64,000 nucleotides of DNA from Paenibacillus ehimensis NBRC 15659 (GTDB lineage: Bacteria; Bacillota; Bacilli; Paenibacillales; NBRC-103111): NCBI RefSeq assembly GCF_004000785.1, contig NZ_BILX01000017.1, positions 1 through 64,000 on the forward strand. Direction: 5' to 3'. A model generated the notes under the pieces. It had not been told where the DNA came from, made no database searches, and saw only the letters and a list, made by a program, of their open reading frames with translations. The first letter of the stretch is position 1. Every line of letters starts with the position of its first letter. A program made the translations under genes and the position numbers. Shown here in pieces: positions 33,088 to 41,763 of the stretch.

Positions 33088-33669
33088 TTAAGGTGTTACA
33101 TAATTCTTCCTCGCTTCTCTGGCATACAGGTACCACCCGATCAGCAGAAATGGAATCGATATCAACACGCCTATCCCCGCGTGCTTAAAAATGCCAAGCA
33201 GACTGTTAGAAAAATCATTCACGATACTAAAAGTAACCGACTTCGGCAATTCGACAGTAGGACTGACTTCAATCCTGTAATTTCCTTCTTCAACGATCTC
33301 GAAGCTGTACAGCGACTCGCCTCTCGTATCGTTCAATGTAAAATTCATGGAAGAATCCTTCACCAAAAGAATTTCCGTATTGTCCGACACTTTAACTATC
33401 TTGACCGAGACCAGACTGGATATATTATTGAATTTCTCTTCCTTTTTTAGCTGGAGCGCTCCCAAATCAAGCTGTTTCGAATCGAATTCGTAGAACAAAT
33501 GATGTTTCCCCGATGTTAAGAACATGTCCTTTGTGGCGGGAGCGCTTATCATGACTCTGTTGCTCAAAGGATTATGACTCCAGAAATTAACTATTGCAAC
33601 CACCATCCCTACAACGATGATGGCGCCGCCCAATATTAAAAACAAATATTGAGAAATCAACCGTTTCAT
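33088..33669 (-). CDS. Hypothetical two-TM membrane protein
   Basis: The protein has 193 residues from ATG 33669 (AAGGAG 6 bases upstream). TM1 lies at about 8-30 and TM2 near 160-180, enclosing a mostly beta-strand extracellular part (SPTVELPKSVTF, YSFEIVEEGNYRIEV). The last residues are basic. The longer frame upstream is antisense-like overlap with the Nudix gene and rejected. The function is not recognised. Confidence 0.75.
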   Translation of the reverse strand: MKRLISQYLFLILGGAIIVVGMVVAIVNFWSHNPLSNRVMISAPATKDMFLTSGKHHLFYEFDSKQLDLGALQLKKEEKFNNISSLVSVKIVKVSDNTEILLVKDSSMNFTLNDTRGESLYSFEIVEEGNYRIEVSPTVELPKSVTFSIVNDFSNSLLGIFKHAGIGVLISIPFLLIGWYLYAREARKNYVTP

Positions 33670-33706
33670 CGGTAACTCCTTAAGGTTTTCTCCGGCTTCC
33701 TTCTCT

Positions 33707-34675
33707 TCATATGCACCCGAGGACCGGTAATTCGTCGAGCTGCCGATAAACCATCTTGCCTTTTTGCTCGGCCACTCTGACCATCTCGTCCGCTCCCTGA
33801 GACGGTCCTCCAACCCGGAGCACCGCATCGCAGCAATCCAGCAACCGAATCGATGACGGATGGAAAATGCGATTGAACACATCGTCTCCGATAGTCTTCG
33901 AACCTGCTGTTGCGATCAACGGGAGCGCATACCACTCGCCTAGAACAGGCAAATGTCCTGCTTCGTATACGTGCAAAGCGATTTCGTTCATAAAGCGGAC
34001 GTTTTGTTCCAGAAGCTCAGGATCGTCCCCGGTTCCCGAGCGATACGGTCCGGCGATAAGAATATGCAGCGGCTTGACCTCCAGCCCAAGAAGTCCGTGA
34101 ATTTGCGCGTGCTGCAGCAGCAGGATCGTTTTGGCATCGCAGATTTCGCCGGTTCGGACCATTTCGAGCGCCCGGGTAAACGGGAGTTCAAGAACCTCGA
34201 TATGCTCCTGCTCTTCTTCCAGCCCTCCGCCATTCCCCGTCAGCATGCCCGGACTGTATTCGGCCGTATAAAAATGCAAAATCTCGGTCACGGAGCCGGG
34301 AGACATATAAGCCTCGCCGACCTTGACAATCTCGCTCACGCGATACCCCGTCTCCTCCTCCGTCTCGCGTACAATGCTCGCTTCCGGGGTTTCCCGGTCC
34401 AGCAAGCCCGCACACGTTTCGATAAGCATTCCCGTGTCGTTTCCGTTCACGTAGGTCGGCATCCGAAACTGCTTGGTCAGGACAACCGTCTGCTTCGCCC
34501 GGTTATAAAGCAGGATCGTCGCCCCATTGCCGCGGTCATACACTTCACGCGCTTGGGTTTCCCACGTGTCGTCCTTTTTTTGATACTCGAAGGTCAATTT
34601 CTTCAAGACGTACCAGTTGTCCGATAACATCTCCTCTTTCAGGATTCGCACTCTTGGGTTGCCTTGTCTTGTCAT
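33707..34675 (-). CDS. Fusion of a NudK-type Nudix hydrolase and a DUF4406-like domain
   Basis: The protein has 322 residues. The N-terminal part (about 1-200) resembles GDP-mannose pyrophosphatase Nud[33 protein letters not shown] with TEEETGY (Nudix helix) and [13 protein letters not shown]. The C-terminal part (about 203-322) begins [11 protein letters not shown] and has [13 protein letters not shown] and [18 protein letters not shown], like DUF4406 / nucleoside deoxyribosyltransferase-fold proteins. Both halves act on nucleotides in known families. The start overlaps the upstream MerR-methyltransferase stop (ATGA). Confidence 0.88.
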   Translation of the reverse strand: MTRQGNPRVRILKEEMLSDNWYVLKKLTFEYQKKDDTWETQAREVYDRGNGATILLYNRAKQTVVLTKQFRMPTYVNGNDTGMLIETCAGLLDRETPEASIVRETEEETGYRVSEIVKVGEAYMSPGSVTEILHFYTAEYSPGMLTGNGGGLEEEQEHIEVLELPFTRALEMVRTGEICDAKTILLLQHAQIHGLLGLEVKPLHILIAGPYRSGTGDDPELLEQNVRFMNEIALHVYEAGHLPVLGEWYALPLIATAGSKTIGDDVFNRIFHPSSIRLLDCCDAVLRVGGPSQGADEMVRVAEQKGKMVYRQLDELPVLGCI

Positions 34676-35874
34676 ATGGATCGCTTCCTCCCTAAGAAAA
34701 ATCCGGAATCCTTCGAAATCCGGATCTTCCCTTCACGTTCGATCATGGAATTTAAAAAACGTTCAAAATGATGCAGCGCAGCTCCCGTCAACCGCTGTCG
34801 GGCGTTCATTGGCGTCGAGGTGATGTATTCCAGCAGCGGCCGGACTTCGCTCACGATCAGATGATCGTCGTAAGAATACAGTCGAACCTCGGAAAACCAC
34901 GGGGACAAAAGCTGCTCACCGTTGTCCAAATTAAAACGCTCGATGACAGGGTCCAGCACACGGATCTCGGGATCAAACGCTGCAGCGAGCTGCTCGACTT
35001 CCTGCAAATGCCGCTTGCTCATCGTCGAAGCAAACAAGCATCCTCCGGGCTTTAAGACGCGATGAATTTCGGAGAGCGCTTTGGGAATGTCCGGGACATG
35101 GTATAGCATATTGTTGGCAATAACAATATCGAACTGTTCGTCATGGAAAGGAATATCCTGTACATCGGCCAGCACAAACTTGAATTGCGCTTTCCGTTCC
35201 CCTAAGCTGCTTCGCGCTTCCTCAAGCATACCATGCGAAAAATCCGAGAGCGTTACCCTCCAAGCTTCGGGAACGCGGTCCATGTTCCGGGCCCATAAAG
35301 CGCCGTCGCCGCAGCCGACCTCCAGCACCGTGCATCCGGTCTGCTCGATCAAATGCCCGAACAGCCAGCGATGCCAACCGGTCGGATTGACGCTGCATTT
35401 ATCGTAGAGCTGGATTCTTGTTTGCAGACGCGTCGCGGTATGGTACTGCTCCACCCAATCCTTTTCCGAATGGACCGCATGGATAAGCTCGATCAGACTG
35501 CTCCACTCCACGTCCTGCGGCTCGTTCTTTAGGATGCCCATTGCTTGATTTATCGCTTTAACCACAACCTCCATATGCGCGAGCTTCTGCCGGAGCGTCT
35601 CTTTTTGCGCCGTTAACGAGCTTCGGAGATCATGTCCGGACAGCGACTCTTCGCGGATCACTTCCTTGATTTCTTGAAGGGTCAAGCCGATATACTTTAA
35701 CGTCTGAATCTTCTGCAGCCGGACCAGATCCTCTTTACTGTACAGTCTCACTGACGCCTGACTGTGCTGGGAAGGAGACAGCAGCCCGATCTGGTCGTAG
35801 TACCGCAGCGTTCGCAGCGTGATCCCTGTCCTTTTGGCAATTTGCCCTGTCGTTGCATAGTCGCCGCTTTTCAC
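34672..35874 (-). CDS. Fusion of MerR-type DNA-binding domain and SAM-dependent methyltransferase
   Basis: This 400-residue protein has a MerR winged helix (about 8-77, [27 protein letters not shown]), a coiled-coil dimer helix (78-125) and a class I methyltransferase (about 150-330) with motif [10 protein letters not shown], a post-I Asp in LSDFSHGM, and [15 protein letters not shown] and HRVLKPGG. A regulator whose ligand domain is a methyltransferase could respond to SAM or modify a small molecule. It is coupled to the Nudix fusion gene by a 4-bp overlap. Confidence 0.92.
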   Translation of the reverse strand: MKSGDYATTGQIAKRTGITLRTLRYYDQIGLLSPSQHSQASVRLYSKEDLVRLQKIQTLKYIGLTLQEIKEVIREESLSGHDLRSSLTAQKETLRQKLAHMEVVVKAINQAMGILKNEPQDVEWSSLIELIHAVHSEKDWVEQYHTATRLQTRIQLYDKCSVNPTGWHRWLFGHLIEQTGCTVLEVGCGDGALWARNMDRVPEAWRVTLSDFSHGMLEEARSSLGERKAQFKFVLADVQDIPFHDEQFDIVIANNMLYHVPDIPKALSEIHRVLKPGGCLFASTMSKRHLQEVEQLAAAFDPEIRVLDPVIERFNLDNGEQLLSPWFSEVRLYSYDDHLIVSEVRPLLEYITSTPMNARQRLTGAALHHFERFLNSMIEREGKIRISKDSGFFLGRKRSI

Positions 35875-35938
35875 ATTGACCCCCTCCGTAACTCATATGA
35901 ACCCTAAGGCGATTATATCCGGTTACGTCACGTCACCT

Positions 35939-36526
35939 TCAAGCTTTATTTTCGGAGAGCACAGCCTGCACGTCTTCAACGAAGCTCATTTTATTAGCCT
36001 CAATGTAGGTAAGTAAATGATCGAATATATTTTCTTCCTGAGAGTTGATCGTTAATTTTTCGGCCGCAAGCTGGATTTCTTCGAAAAATTCATCATCTGC
36101 AATGCCATGGATTTGCCTAAAATGATTGATTTCATACAGCTCCAAGCCCTGCAAATCACGATTTAACTGCCCGGTGCTCAAATGGTATTTTTCCAGAATC
36201 CGTTTGATGTCCTTCAAAGCGTTCGCATCATGAACCGCTCCGATACGTTCCAGCGCTTCGATTGTCTCGTTAAGATATTTTCCGGTCGAGTTTTCCAAAA
36301 ATCCCAGGATGCCGTTCATATTCAATTCGGTATCGAAATCGATGAGCAGCACGATGTCCCGAAGTAAAGCCGGAAGCTTATAGAAGACCGCTTCGTCCTT
36401 CAGTTGAATGTTTTCTTCGCTGTACCTTTTTATACCGACGTGATCCATAATTTCATCAGCGGATGCATTTATTAGCTCTTTATCATCAGGCAGTAATCTT
36501 CGTATGACGGTTTGATGGATTTCCAT
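35939..36526 (-). CDS. DUF4375 (DMP19-like) hypothetical protein
   Basis: The protein has 195 residues, with AAGGAGAGG upstream of ATG 36526. It shows LLIDFDTELNMNGILGFLENSTGKYL and ETIEALERIGA, the N-G-x2-x-F-x3-N-S core of DUF4375/DMP19 proteins, then a helical C-terminus. Many relatives sit in immunity-gene clusters, but no toxin is next to this one. Confidence 0.78.
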   Translation of the reverse strand: MEIHQTVIRRLLPDDKELINASADEIMDHVGIKRYSEENIQLKDEAVFYKLPALLRDIVLLIDFDTELNMNGILGFLENSTGKYLNETIEALERIGAVHDANALKDIKRILEKYHLSTGQLNRDLQGLELYEINHFRQIHGIADDEFFEEIQLAAEKLTINSQEENIFDHLLTYIEANKMSFVEDVQAVLSENKA

Positions 36527-36591
36527 TTGTCCTCTCCTTGTTCGACTTGAAGCAGCTTCCTAGATCCGCTGCGCGAATGCAGCATAATCTT

Positions 36592-36858
36592 TTATACTTT
36601 ACACAGTCTTTTTCCGACCAAGGCTTTTGCCGCTTCGTCCGAAATCTCGGTCAAAATACCAATATGGTTTATCTTTCTTGCCACCGATCCATAGTTTAAC
36701 ATTTCAATGGAGGTTACATAAATTTTTTGCTCTCTGTCTTCTTTATTCACTAAAGTGTCTCCGTTTCCCAAAATCGAGCCGCTTTCGGTTATTTCTCCCG
36801 CAAGCACATACCCTCGACCTGTGATCTTGAAAACATCCTTCACTTCAAGCTCGAACAT
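36592..36858 (-). CDS. Small protein resembling elongation-factor beta-barrel domain 2
   Basis: The protein has 88 residues from ATG 36858 (AAAGGATGG upstream). It reads VKDVFKITGRGYVLAGEI, then ILGNGDTLV and ISDEAAKALVGKRL, the layout of the EF-Tu domain 2 barrel without a GTPase. Similar stand-alone barrels occur near immunity or stress genes. The role is unknown. It lies 65 bp upstream of the DUF4375 gene on the same strand. Confidence 0.7.
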   Translation of the reverse strand: MFELEVKDVFKITGRGYVLAGEITESGSILGNGDTLVNKEDREQKIYVTSIEMLNYGSVARKINHIGILTEISDEAAKALVGKRLCKV

Positions 36859-37225
36859 CGTTCACCATCCTTTTATTGCGCAGTCAGCAATGATATTCTC
36901 CTCTTATTTACATCGTCTTCCCGACGATTAAACTAAATACTCCGGTACCTCCAATATGGCATACGATGCCTGGACTTCCAAGTATCCCCTGCTTGCCAAC
37001 GCAAAAAAGCGAAGCCGAGACTTCGCCAAAATACCATATTGAGGAAAACGTTTCGCCCTGAAAAACCGCGATATGCGAATACATCCCCGCCGACAAGCGG
37101 CTTTCCCCGCTATTTTTTTGAATCTATAGGTTCGAGGCCGGTTGGTTTAGAAGAAAATTGAATAATAAAGTTCTAGACTGCCTCATTGAACTTTCGTACC
37201 CGTAAGCGTAAGGGGAGATTTTTCG
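36859..37225. other. Intergenic stretch without a supported gene
   Basis: This 367-bp stretch contains a 62-codon minus-strand frame (36908-37096) without recognisable domain or convincing start. I see no repeat or clear terminator. Confidence 0.4.
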
Positions 37226-37651
37226 TTACCACGGCTGACTGCCTGAATGATTCTCAGTAAATTGGCTATCACTTGGTATAACCCACTGTACAAGTTGAAT
37301 GACGACACCATTGGGATCAGTAACCTGAAACAAACGTTCACCCCAAGGGTCCTCTCGAATAGGTTCCGTGATCGTGACACCCTCGTTTTTAAGGCGTTCA
37401 TATTCTACCTCGAGTTCGTCGACGACAAAAGCCACAATTACACCCGATACCTTGTCATTGCGAATGGCTTCGGGAAGAACATCCTTCCCCGATTCCAGGA
37501 AAATTAGAGGCATGTTTAACCCGTGATGCGTGAGATATGCAAAGCCGTCTGCACTCCACTTTTCTTGAAATTTAAAGTGTGTCTTTAAAAATCGGCTTGA
37601 TGCTTCCACATCGGTAACGGTTAAGGACAAAGCGGTTGAATTGATTTCCAC
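37226..37651 (-). CDS. VOC-family (glyoxalase/bleomycin-resistance-like) protein
   Basis: The protein has 141 residues from GTG 37651, which has AAAGGGTG 8 bases upstream; ATG 37669 lies before that site. Two beta-alpha-beta-beta-beta modules are visible: LSLTVTDVEASSRFLKTHF and VVDELEVEYERLKNEGVTI, ending GERLFQVTDPNGVVIQLVQW. The metal positions His/Glu are only partly kept. It is divergent from a double-MerR regulator that probably controls it. Confidence 0.88.
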   Translation of the reverse strand: MEINSTALSLTVTDVEASSRFLKTHFKFQEKWSADGFAYLTHHGLNMPLIFLESGKDVLPEAIRNDKVSGVIVAFVVDELEVEYERLKNEGVTITEPIREDPWGERLFQVTDPNGVVIQLVQWVIPSDSQFTENHSGSQPW

Positions 37652-37719
37652 TGTATTACACCCTTTCATTTTAGATTCAAGCTTATCTTACTACATATAA
37701 GCTAGAGCTAAAGTTTTGG

Positions 37720-37734
37720 CATAGACATCCTATG
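37720..37734. promoter_or_regulatory. Inverted repeat in the VOC / MerR divergent region
   Basis: CATAG-N5-CTATG is a 15-bp inverted repeat in the intergenic region, at the place where MerR-type regulators bind between promoter elements. TATAAT at 37769-37774 is the probable -10 box of the MerR gene. Confidence 0.4.
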
Positions 37735-37804
37735 TTAAAGCAGTAAAATGATTTCTACTCTAGAATCAGGTATAATCTTTCCATCTGAACCGGAGGTGGA
37801 TGAA

Positions 37805-38506
37805 TTGGCATTAAGACCAGCTGATATCGCTCGCAAACTCAACATTAGCACAAGCTCGTTACGGCATTATGAGGAGTGGGGACTCATCCCGCCTGTCGAG
37901 CGCTCAAGCAATGGTTACCGGATCTATACCGATCTGCATGTCGCTTATTTCGAATGCATTCGTGCTATGGCGGACGGTTTCGGGCTCCTATTAACGGCGG
38001 AAGTACTTAAGAACTTGCAAGCCAATCAGGTAGGTTTGGCTTTTTGGGTCGTTAACGAGGCTCAATCATCGTTGCACAAAGAAAAGATCGTTTTTGAGGA
38101 AACAATAAAAATGATCAGGGAAACTCCCCCGGAAGCACAGAGAAGGAATCTAACGATGAAAGACATTGCGAAAGAAACGGGAATTCCAACGACAACCATT
38201 CGGTATTGGGAAAAGGTTGGGCTTCTATCGATCCCTCGGAGTAGTGACAATAACTACCGGATGTTTGATCAAGACCATATTCGCCAGATCCGAGTCGTTC
38301 ATGCTCTTAAAACGTCCCCTTATGTTTATACCTACTCCCTGAATGGTATCAAAGAGATTATTCAAGGACTTGATTTTAATGATGCCGATAAAATCAAAAA
38401 AATCTCGTTGGATTATCAGAACCACTTGGATCGAATCAATCAACTTCAAATGAAAGGTGTACGTTATTTGTACCGGCTATGTGAGCTATTAGAATTGGTT
38501 TCCTAA
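37805..38506 (+). CDS. MerR-family regulator with two HTH domains
   Basis: The protein has 233 residues from TTG 37805, which has GGAGG 8 bases upstream; an upstream ATG (37748) precedes the probable -10 box and is rejected. Domain 1 (about 4-70) reads RPADIARKLNISTSSLRHYEEWGLIPPVER; domain 2 (about 118-190) reads MKDIAKETGIPTTTIRYWEKVGLLSIPR. Two MerR winged helices in one chain is uncommon; it may bind DNA as a monomer. It is divergent from the VOC gene. Confidence 0.88.
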   Translation: MALRPADIARKLNISTSSLRHYEEWGLIPPVERSSNGYRIYTDLHVAYFECIRAMADGFGLLLTAEVLKNLQANQVGLAFWVVNEAQSSLHKEKIVFEETIKMIRETPPEAQRRNLTMKDIAKETGIPTTTIRYWEKVGLLSIPRSSDNNYRMFDQDHIRQIRVVHALKTSPYVYTYSLNGIKEIIQGLDFNDADKIKKISLDYQNHLDRINQLQMKGVRYLYRLCELLELVS

Positions 38507-38644
38507 TATTAAGAGCCGAGCGTGGTTCATATTATTTTTTGACGACTCGTGCTCGTCATACAAATTTTCCTCATGACTGCCCGTTAGCCGGGTCTAATAC
38601 TTTTTTATTTCAGTCTAATCCCATATGGCCTCGCGGCCACCACC

Positions 38645-38857
38645 ATGAATGAAAATGGGGTATCAAGTCGAACTCGCAGAAGCACCAGCTTAATCCATAA
38701 CTTGGTATTACCTTGTTTTAAGGACCCTTTTTTCGCTTTCGTACTATGTCACTTTACTATAAATCCTATTTTTCTCTGGACATCAGCTCCTGTTAAGCAA
38801 GGAGATAAAGTTCGAATCCGTTTGATCAACGCGGGCTATCAATCGATTCTTATTTAG
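38645..38857 (+). pseudogene. Fragment of a multicopper oxidase
   Basis: The last about 25 codons read VKQGDKVRIRLINAGYQS, the conserved cupredoxin strand of multicopper oxidases, preceded by FTIN, the usual start of that strand pair. Only this piece remains and the copper-binding HPxHLHG is missing. The gene stops at TAG 38857. The upstream 45 codons have no recognisable similarity. Confidence 0.5.
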
Positions 38858-39025
38858 AAGAATGGCTGGCTTTATTTTGTTGCGCCCATTTTTGGCCCCA
38901 ATCACGCATTTCTTTTTAGAATGGTTTGAAAATCTTTCCCTTTTTCTGTTAAGGAATATTCTACAGTTACAGGTACAGTAGGAAATGCCTTCCGATGAAC
39001 GATTTCATTTTTTCTAAAGTATGAA
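38850..39025 (-). pseudogene. HxlR-family regulator fragment with a frameshift
   Basis: The minus strand reads NEIVHRKAFPTVPVTVEYSL, then TEKGKDFQTILK. After one frameshift near 38916 it continues MRDWGQKWAQQNKASHSSK and stop. This is the C-terminal half of an HxlR winged helix; the recognition helix is absent. Confidence 0.7.
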
Positions 39026-39054
39026 GTATCTGCGATTAAAAAATCAGTCACGTA

Positions 39055-39279
39055 AAAAGCTCTGCAGCGAAGAAGGTATATACTCGCGTCAGGCGTATGA
39101 GTGAACTGGAGCCTGTGTTTCGGGATATCAAGAACTACCGTGGACTCAAAAGATAGCTGCTTCGAAGCTTACCCAAAGTAAGACTGGAGGTCGGGTGGCT
39201 TTCGCTTGCCCATAACCTGCTAAAGAATGTAGCAATTGACGCCAAAAATAAAGGAGCTAAGCACAGACAAGTCGCTTAG
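39055..39279 (+). pseudogene. C-terminal remnant of an IS1182-like transposase
   Basis: The frame reads RMSELEPVFRDIKNYRGLKR, then an in-frame TAG (39154-39156) where Phe is expected, then LLRSLPKVRLEVGWLSLAHN and LLKNVAIDAK, ending at TAG 39279. These are the terminal motifs of IS1182/IS4-type DDE transposases. The rest is absent, so the element is dead. Confidence 0.75.
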
Positions 39280-39289
39280 CTCCTTTTTT
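39251..39289 (+). terminator. Terminator at the end of the transposase remnant
   Basis: AAGGAGCTAAGC / GCTTAGCTCCTT (39251-39262 with 39274-39285) form a perfect 12-bp stem followed by TTTT. It overlaps the transposase stop, as is common at ends of insertion sequences. Confidence 0.8.
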
Positions 39290-39401
39290 CATTCAACTAT
39301 TCACCTGTTTTACCATCTGCACAGATTCTAAAATAGTTACTTTTGGGACAGCCTTTCATCCAGCATAAAGCCGGCGAAATCCGATAACCATTTAAGCAGC
39401 G

Positions 39402-39929
39402 TCAAAAATTTGACTCTTGTGCTTGTTCTTCGTCAAGCTGAAGAAAAGAGTGGGACGTCAGCTTGTTCATGAAATCCCTGATAAACTCCAGCTGTTCCTT
39501 TGTATACTCGGCCATCAAGTGGGCCGCAGCGGCCTGGATGCGTTCATCCAGCCGCTCGTGTAGCTTATAGATCGTCTCTCCCTGCGGTGTAAGCACAAAA
39601 TACAGTTCCTTTTTATTGCCCGGAATAGTCTCGAACGCGATCAAGCCGAGCACCTCAAGACGTTTCGTTAGTTTAGAAACGGTTCCCTTAGGAATGCCGA
39701 ATCGGCTAGACAGCGTGCTTCCATTCGTCCGGCCGAGCTTGCCGATTCCATCCAACACATGAAACATCATAAATGTCATCTCGCTCAATATGGACTGCAC
39801 TTGCTGATCCGAGGTTTGCGCCAACATCCAAGCCTTTTCCTCATCGTCCTCTTCCTGTATTTTTTTTGCAAATCGTGTAAATACCTCAAACACTTCCCGG
39901 AGCAACCGTTCATCGTGAGGCTGATTCAT
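39402..39929 (-). CDS. MarR-family transcriptional regulator
   Basis: This 175-residue protein has a MarR winged helix with SSRFGIPKGTVSKLTKRLEVLGLIAF and the wing GNKKELYFVLTPQG. It is divergent from an NfrA/NfsA-type oxidoreductase; two GTTTCC-type palindromes flank that gene's promoter, which makes it the likely repressor. The C-terminus is Gln/Glu-rich. Confidence 0.92.
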   Translation of the reverse strand: MNQPHDERLLREVFEVFTRFAKKIQEEDDEEKAWMLAQTSDQQVQSILSEMTFMMFHVLDGIGKLGRTNGSTLSSRFGIPKGTVSKLTKRLEVLGLIAFETIPGNKKELYFVLTPQGETIYKLHERLDERIQAAAAHLMAEYTKEQLEFIRDFMNKLTSHSFLQLDEEQAQESNF

Positions 39930-40004
39930 GTTTCCTTTGTTCCTTTCCTTTTCACCGTAACATTGTCCTCAGTATAACAAATTAAATCAAGATTCGTAAA
40001 TAAT

Positions 40005-40017
40005 GTTTCCTAGAAAC
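40005..40017. promoter_or_regulatory. Upstream MarR operator candidate
   Basis: GTTTCCTAGAAAC is an inverted repeat just upstream of the -35 box of the oxidoreductase gene and next to the divergent MarR promoter. It is nearly identical to the downstream copy at 40051-40063. Confidence 0.6.
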
Positions 40018-40021
40018 AATA

Positions 40022-40050
40022 TTGACACCCGCAATCCCTTCTGTTATATT
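40022..40050 (+). promoter_or_regulatory. Promoter of the NfrA/NfsA-type gene
   Basis: TTGACA (40022-40027) and TATATT (40045-40050) are separated by exactly 17 bp, a near-consensus sigma-A promoter. It is bracketed by two operator-like palindromes. Confidence 0.8.
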
Positions 40051-40063
40051 GTTTCCAGGAAAC
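40051..40063. promoter_or_regulatory. Downstream MarR operator candidate
   Basis: GTTTCCAGGAAAC directly follows the -10 box and covers the transcription start. Its arms match the site at 40005-40017, 46 bp away. Binding here would block initiation. Confidence 0.65.
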
Positions 40064-40092
40064 AAAAGTGAGTGAATAAGGAGTGCCTTGCC

Positions 40093-40854
40093 ATGAATAA
40101 AACCTTTAATGAAGTGCTGGCAGCTATCATGAGTCATCGCTCGATCCGCAAATTCAAAAACGAAAAGCTGACACCATCCCAGATCGAAATCATCGTTCGG
40201 GCCGCCCAGATGGCCTCGTCCTCCAGTTTCATGCAAGCCTACTCGATTATCGGGCTTACCGATCCCGCCCTGAAGCGGGAGTTAAGCGAAATCACAAAGA
40301 CGCCGTATATTGAGGAGAACGGACACCTGTTCATTTTCTGCGCGGATTTAAAACGACTCACGGTTATGGGTACCGAGCAAGAGAAGCAGGATATGCGAAT
40401 GATGCTGGAAAGCTCTGTTTTTTATCAAATCGCTGTCACCGACACAGCGCTTGCCGCTCAGAACGCCGTACTGGCTGCAGAATCTCTAGGGCTTGGCGCC
40501 GTTATTATGGGATCAGTCTCCAAAGATATTCGGCGGCTTGACCAGATGCTTGCACTGCCGGAATATGTCGCCCCGCTCTTCGGCATCGCTGTTGGCGTAC
40601 CCGACCAGCAGCCTGAGATTAAGCCCCGCCTTCCGCTAGAAGCCGTTTACTTCGAAAATAGTTACCCATCCGAAAGCGATTTGCGGGAACGAATCGAAGC
40701 GTACGATCATGATATGAGACGCTACTACCAAACCCGCAGCGAGAATAACCGCGACGCCGGCTGGTCGCGAAGTCATATCGACCTGCTCAAATTGCAATTG
40801 CCGCTCAGCGGCATGACGGAGTATTTGCATGGAAAGGGCTTAAACGTAACCTGA
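40093..40854 (+). CDS. NADPH-dependent nitroreductase/flavin oxidoreductase (NfsA/NfrA type)
   Basis: The protein has 253 residues from ATG 40093 (AAGGAG 9 bases upstream). It has the nitroreductase FMN motif SHRSIRKFKNEKLTPSQIE, QMASSSSFMQAYSIIG, AVLAAESLGLGAVIMGSV and GIAVGVPDQQPEIKPRLP, the last typical of NfsA/FRP-type NADPH enzymes. It reduces nitro compounds, quinones or flavin. It is divergent from its presumed MarR repressor. Confidence 0.93.
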   Translation: MNKTFNEVLAAIMSHRSIRKFKNEKLTPSQIEIIVRAAQMASSSSFMQAYSIIGLTDPALKRELSEITKTPYIEENGHLFIFCADLKRLTVMGTEQEKQDMRMMLESSVFYQIAVTDTALAAQNAVLAAESLGLGAVIMGSVSKDIRRLDQMLALPEYVAPLFGIAVGVPDQQPEIKPRLPLEAVYFENSYPSESDLRERIEAYDHDMRRYYQTRSENNRDAGWSRSHIDLLKLQLPLSGMTEYLHGKGLNVT

Positions 40855-40919
40855 AAAGAATTGCATGGGTATTGCGGGGGAAATGGGTCTATCAATAATT
40901 TTGTGTAAACTCTTTTTAA

Positions 40920-41536
40920 GAAATGCTCCCGAGGGGGCATTGACCCTTACGGCAGATGCTGGCCAATTCGCTCCGGAAAGAAAAACGAGAGTTGCAGCAG
41001 CATTTGGCCCCAGTTCTACGGCTTGTGGAAGCAGAAACACATTGGCTATGTCGGTAAACTAAAGTGGACAAAAACGATTGGCCAAAAGAAGTCCAAGCCT
41101 GCCGCTATTGGACGCGCTATGTCGACGAAGACTGGATTATCGAAGGCATTAGCTTAATTTACAAAGCGACATCCTGGAATGAGAGCCGATCGATTTGTGG
41201 CGCTTCTACAATCAGCGCTGCTGTATGGAAAACTATATCAAGGAGGCCAAGAACGGCTTCACCATCGACCGTATCGCCACAGGAGATTTTAAAGCCACTG
41301 AGTTGGACTTGCTGATCAAGCTGCTCGCCTACAATTTGTTCGAGCGCTTCAAACGAGACTGTTGCGAGCCCGTGCATCAAGGCTACACGATTGCAAGATT
41401 CCGGCTGGAATTCTTCCAGTGCGCTGCGACGCTGATTCGGCATGACCGATCGGTCGTGTTGAAGCTGATGAACAACTTCGCCGGCCAGCATGTTTGGAAA
41501 CGAATCGAAGCCCACGTGGCGCGATTGGAATGACAA
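40920..41536 (+). pseudogene. Decayed IS1380-like transposase
   Basis: Pieces of one protein lie in different frames: TADAGQFAPERK near 40950, then QFYGLWKQKHIGYVGKLKWT (about 41009-41070), DEDWIIEGISLIYKATSW (about 41115-41178) and from 41195 a continuous frame with YNQRCCMENYIKEAKNGF, the DDE-E region of IS1380 transposases, and LAYNLFERFKRD. At least two frameshifts make it inactive. I did not find both terminal inverted repeats. Confidence 0.7.
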
Positions 41537-41763
41537 TTTGCCAAATTTTCACCTGGAAAATTGAACGGCCTCTTCAGTGGGGAAGGGGAAAGAGTACCCT
41601 GACGGGTTCTCCTCTCCATAGAACACAGGTAAAGCTCCACATTCTTACATCTTGGTAGGCCATTGCTCTAGTTTCTTGCCACTTTATGGGCTTTCGAAAT
41701 TCAGGATAATTTCAATTCGTAAAGTAAATATCGATAGTCGTACTCTATTTTGGGGGTATTGTT

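Noticed and set aside
36908..37096. 62-codon minus-strand frame
   Set aside because: No domain or convincing start, and composition does not look coding.
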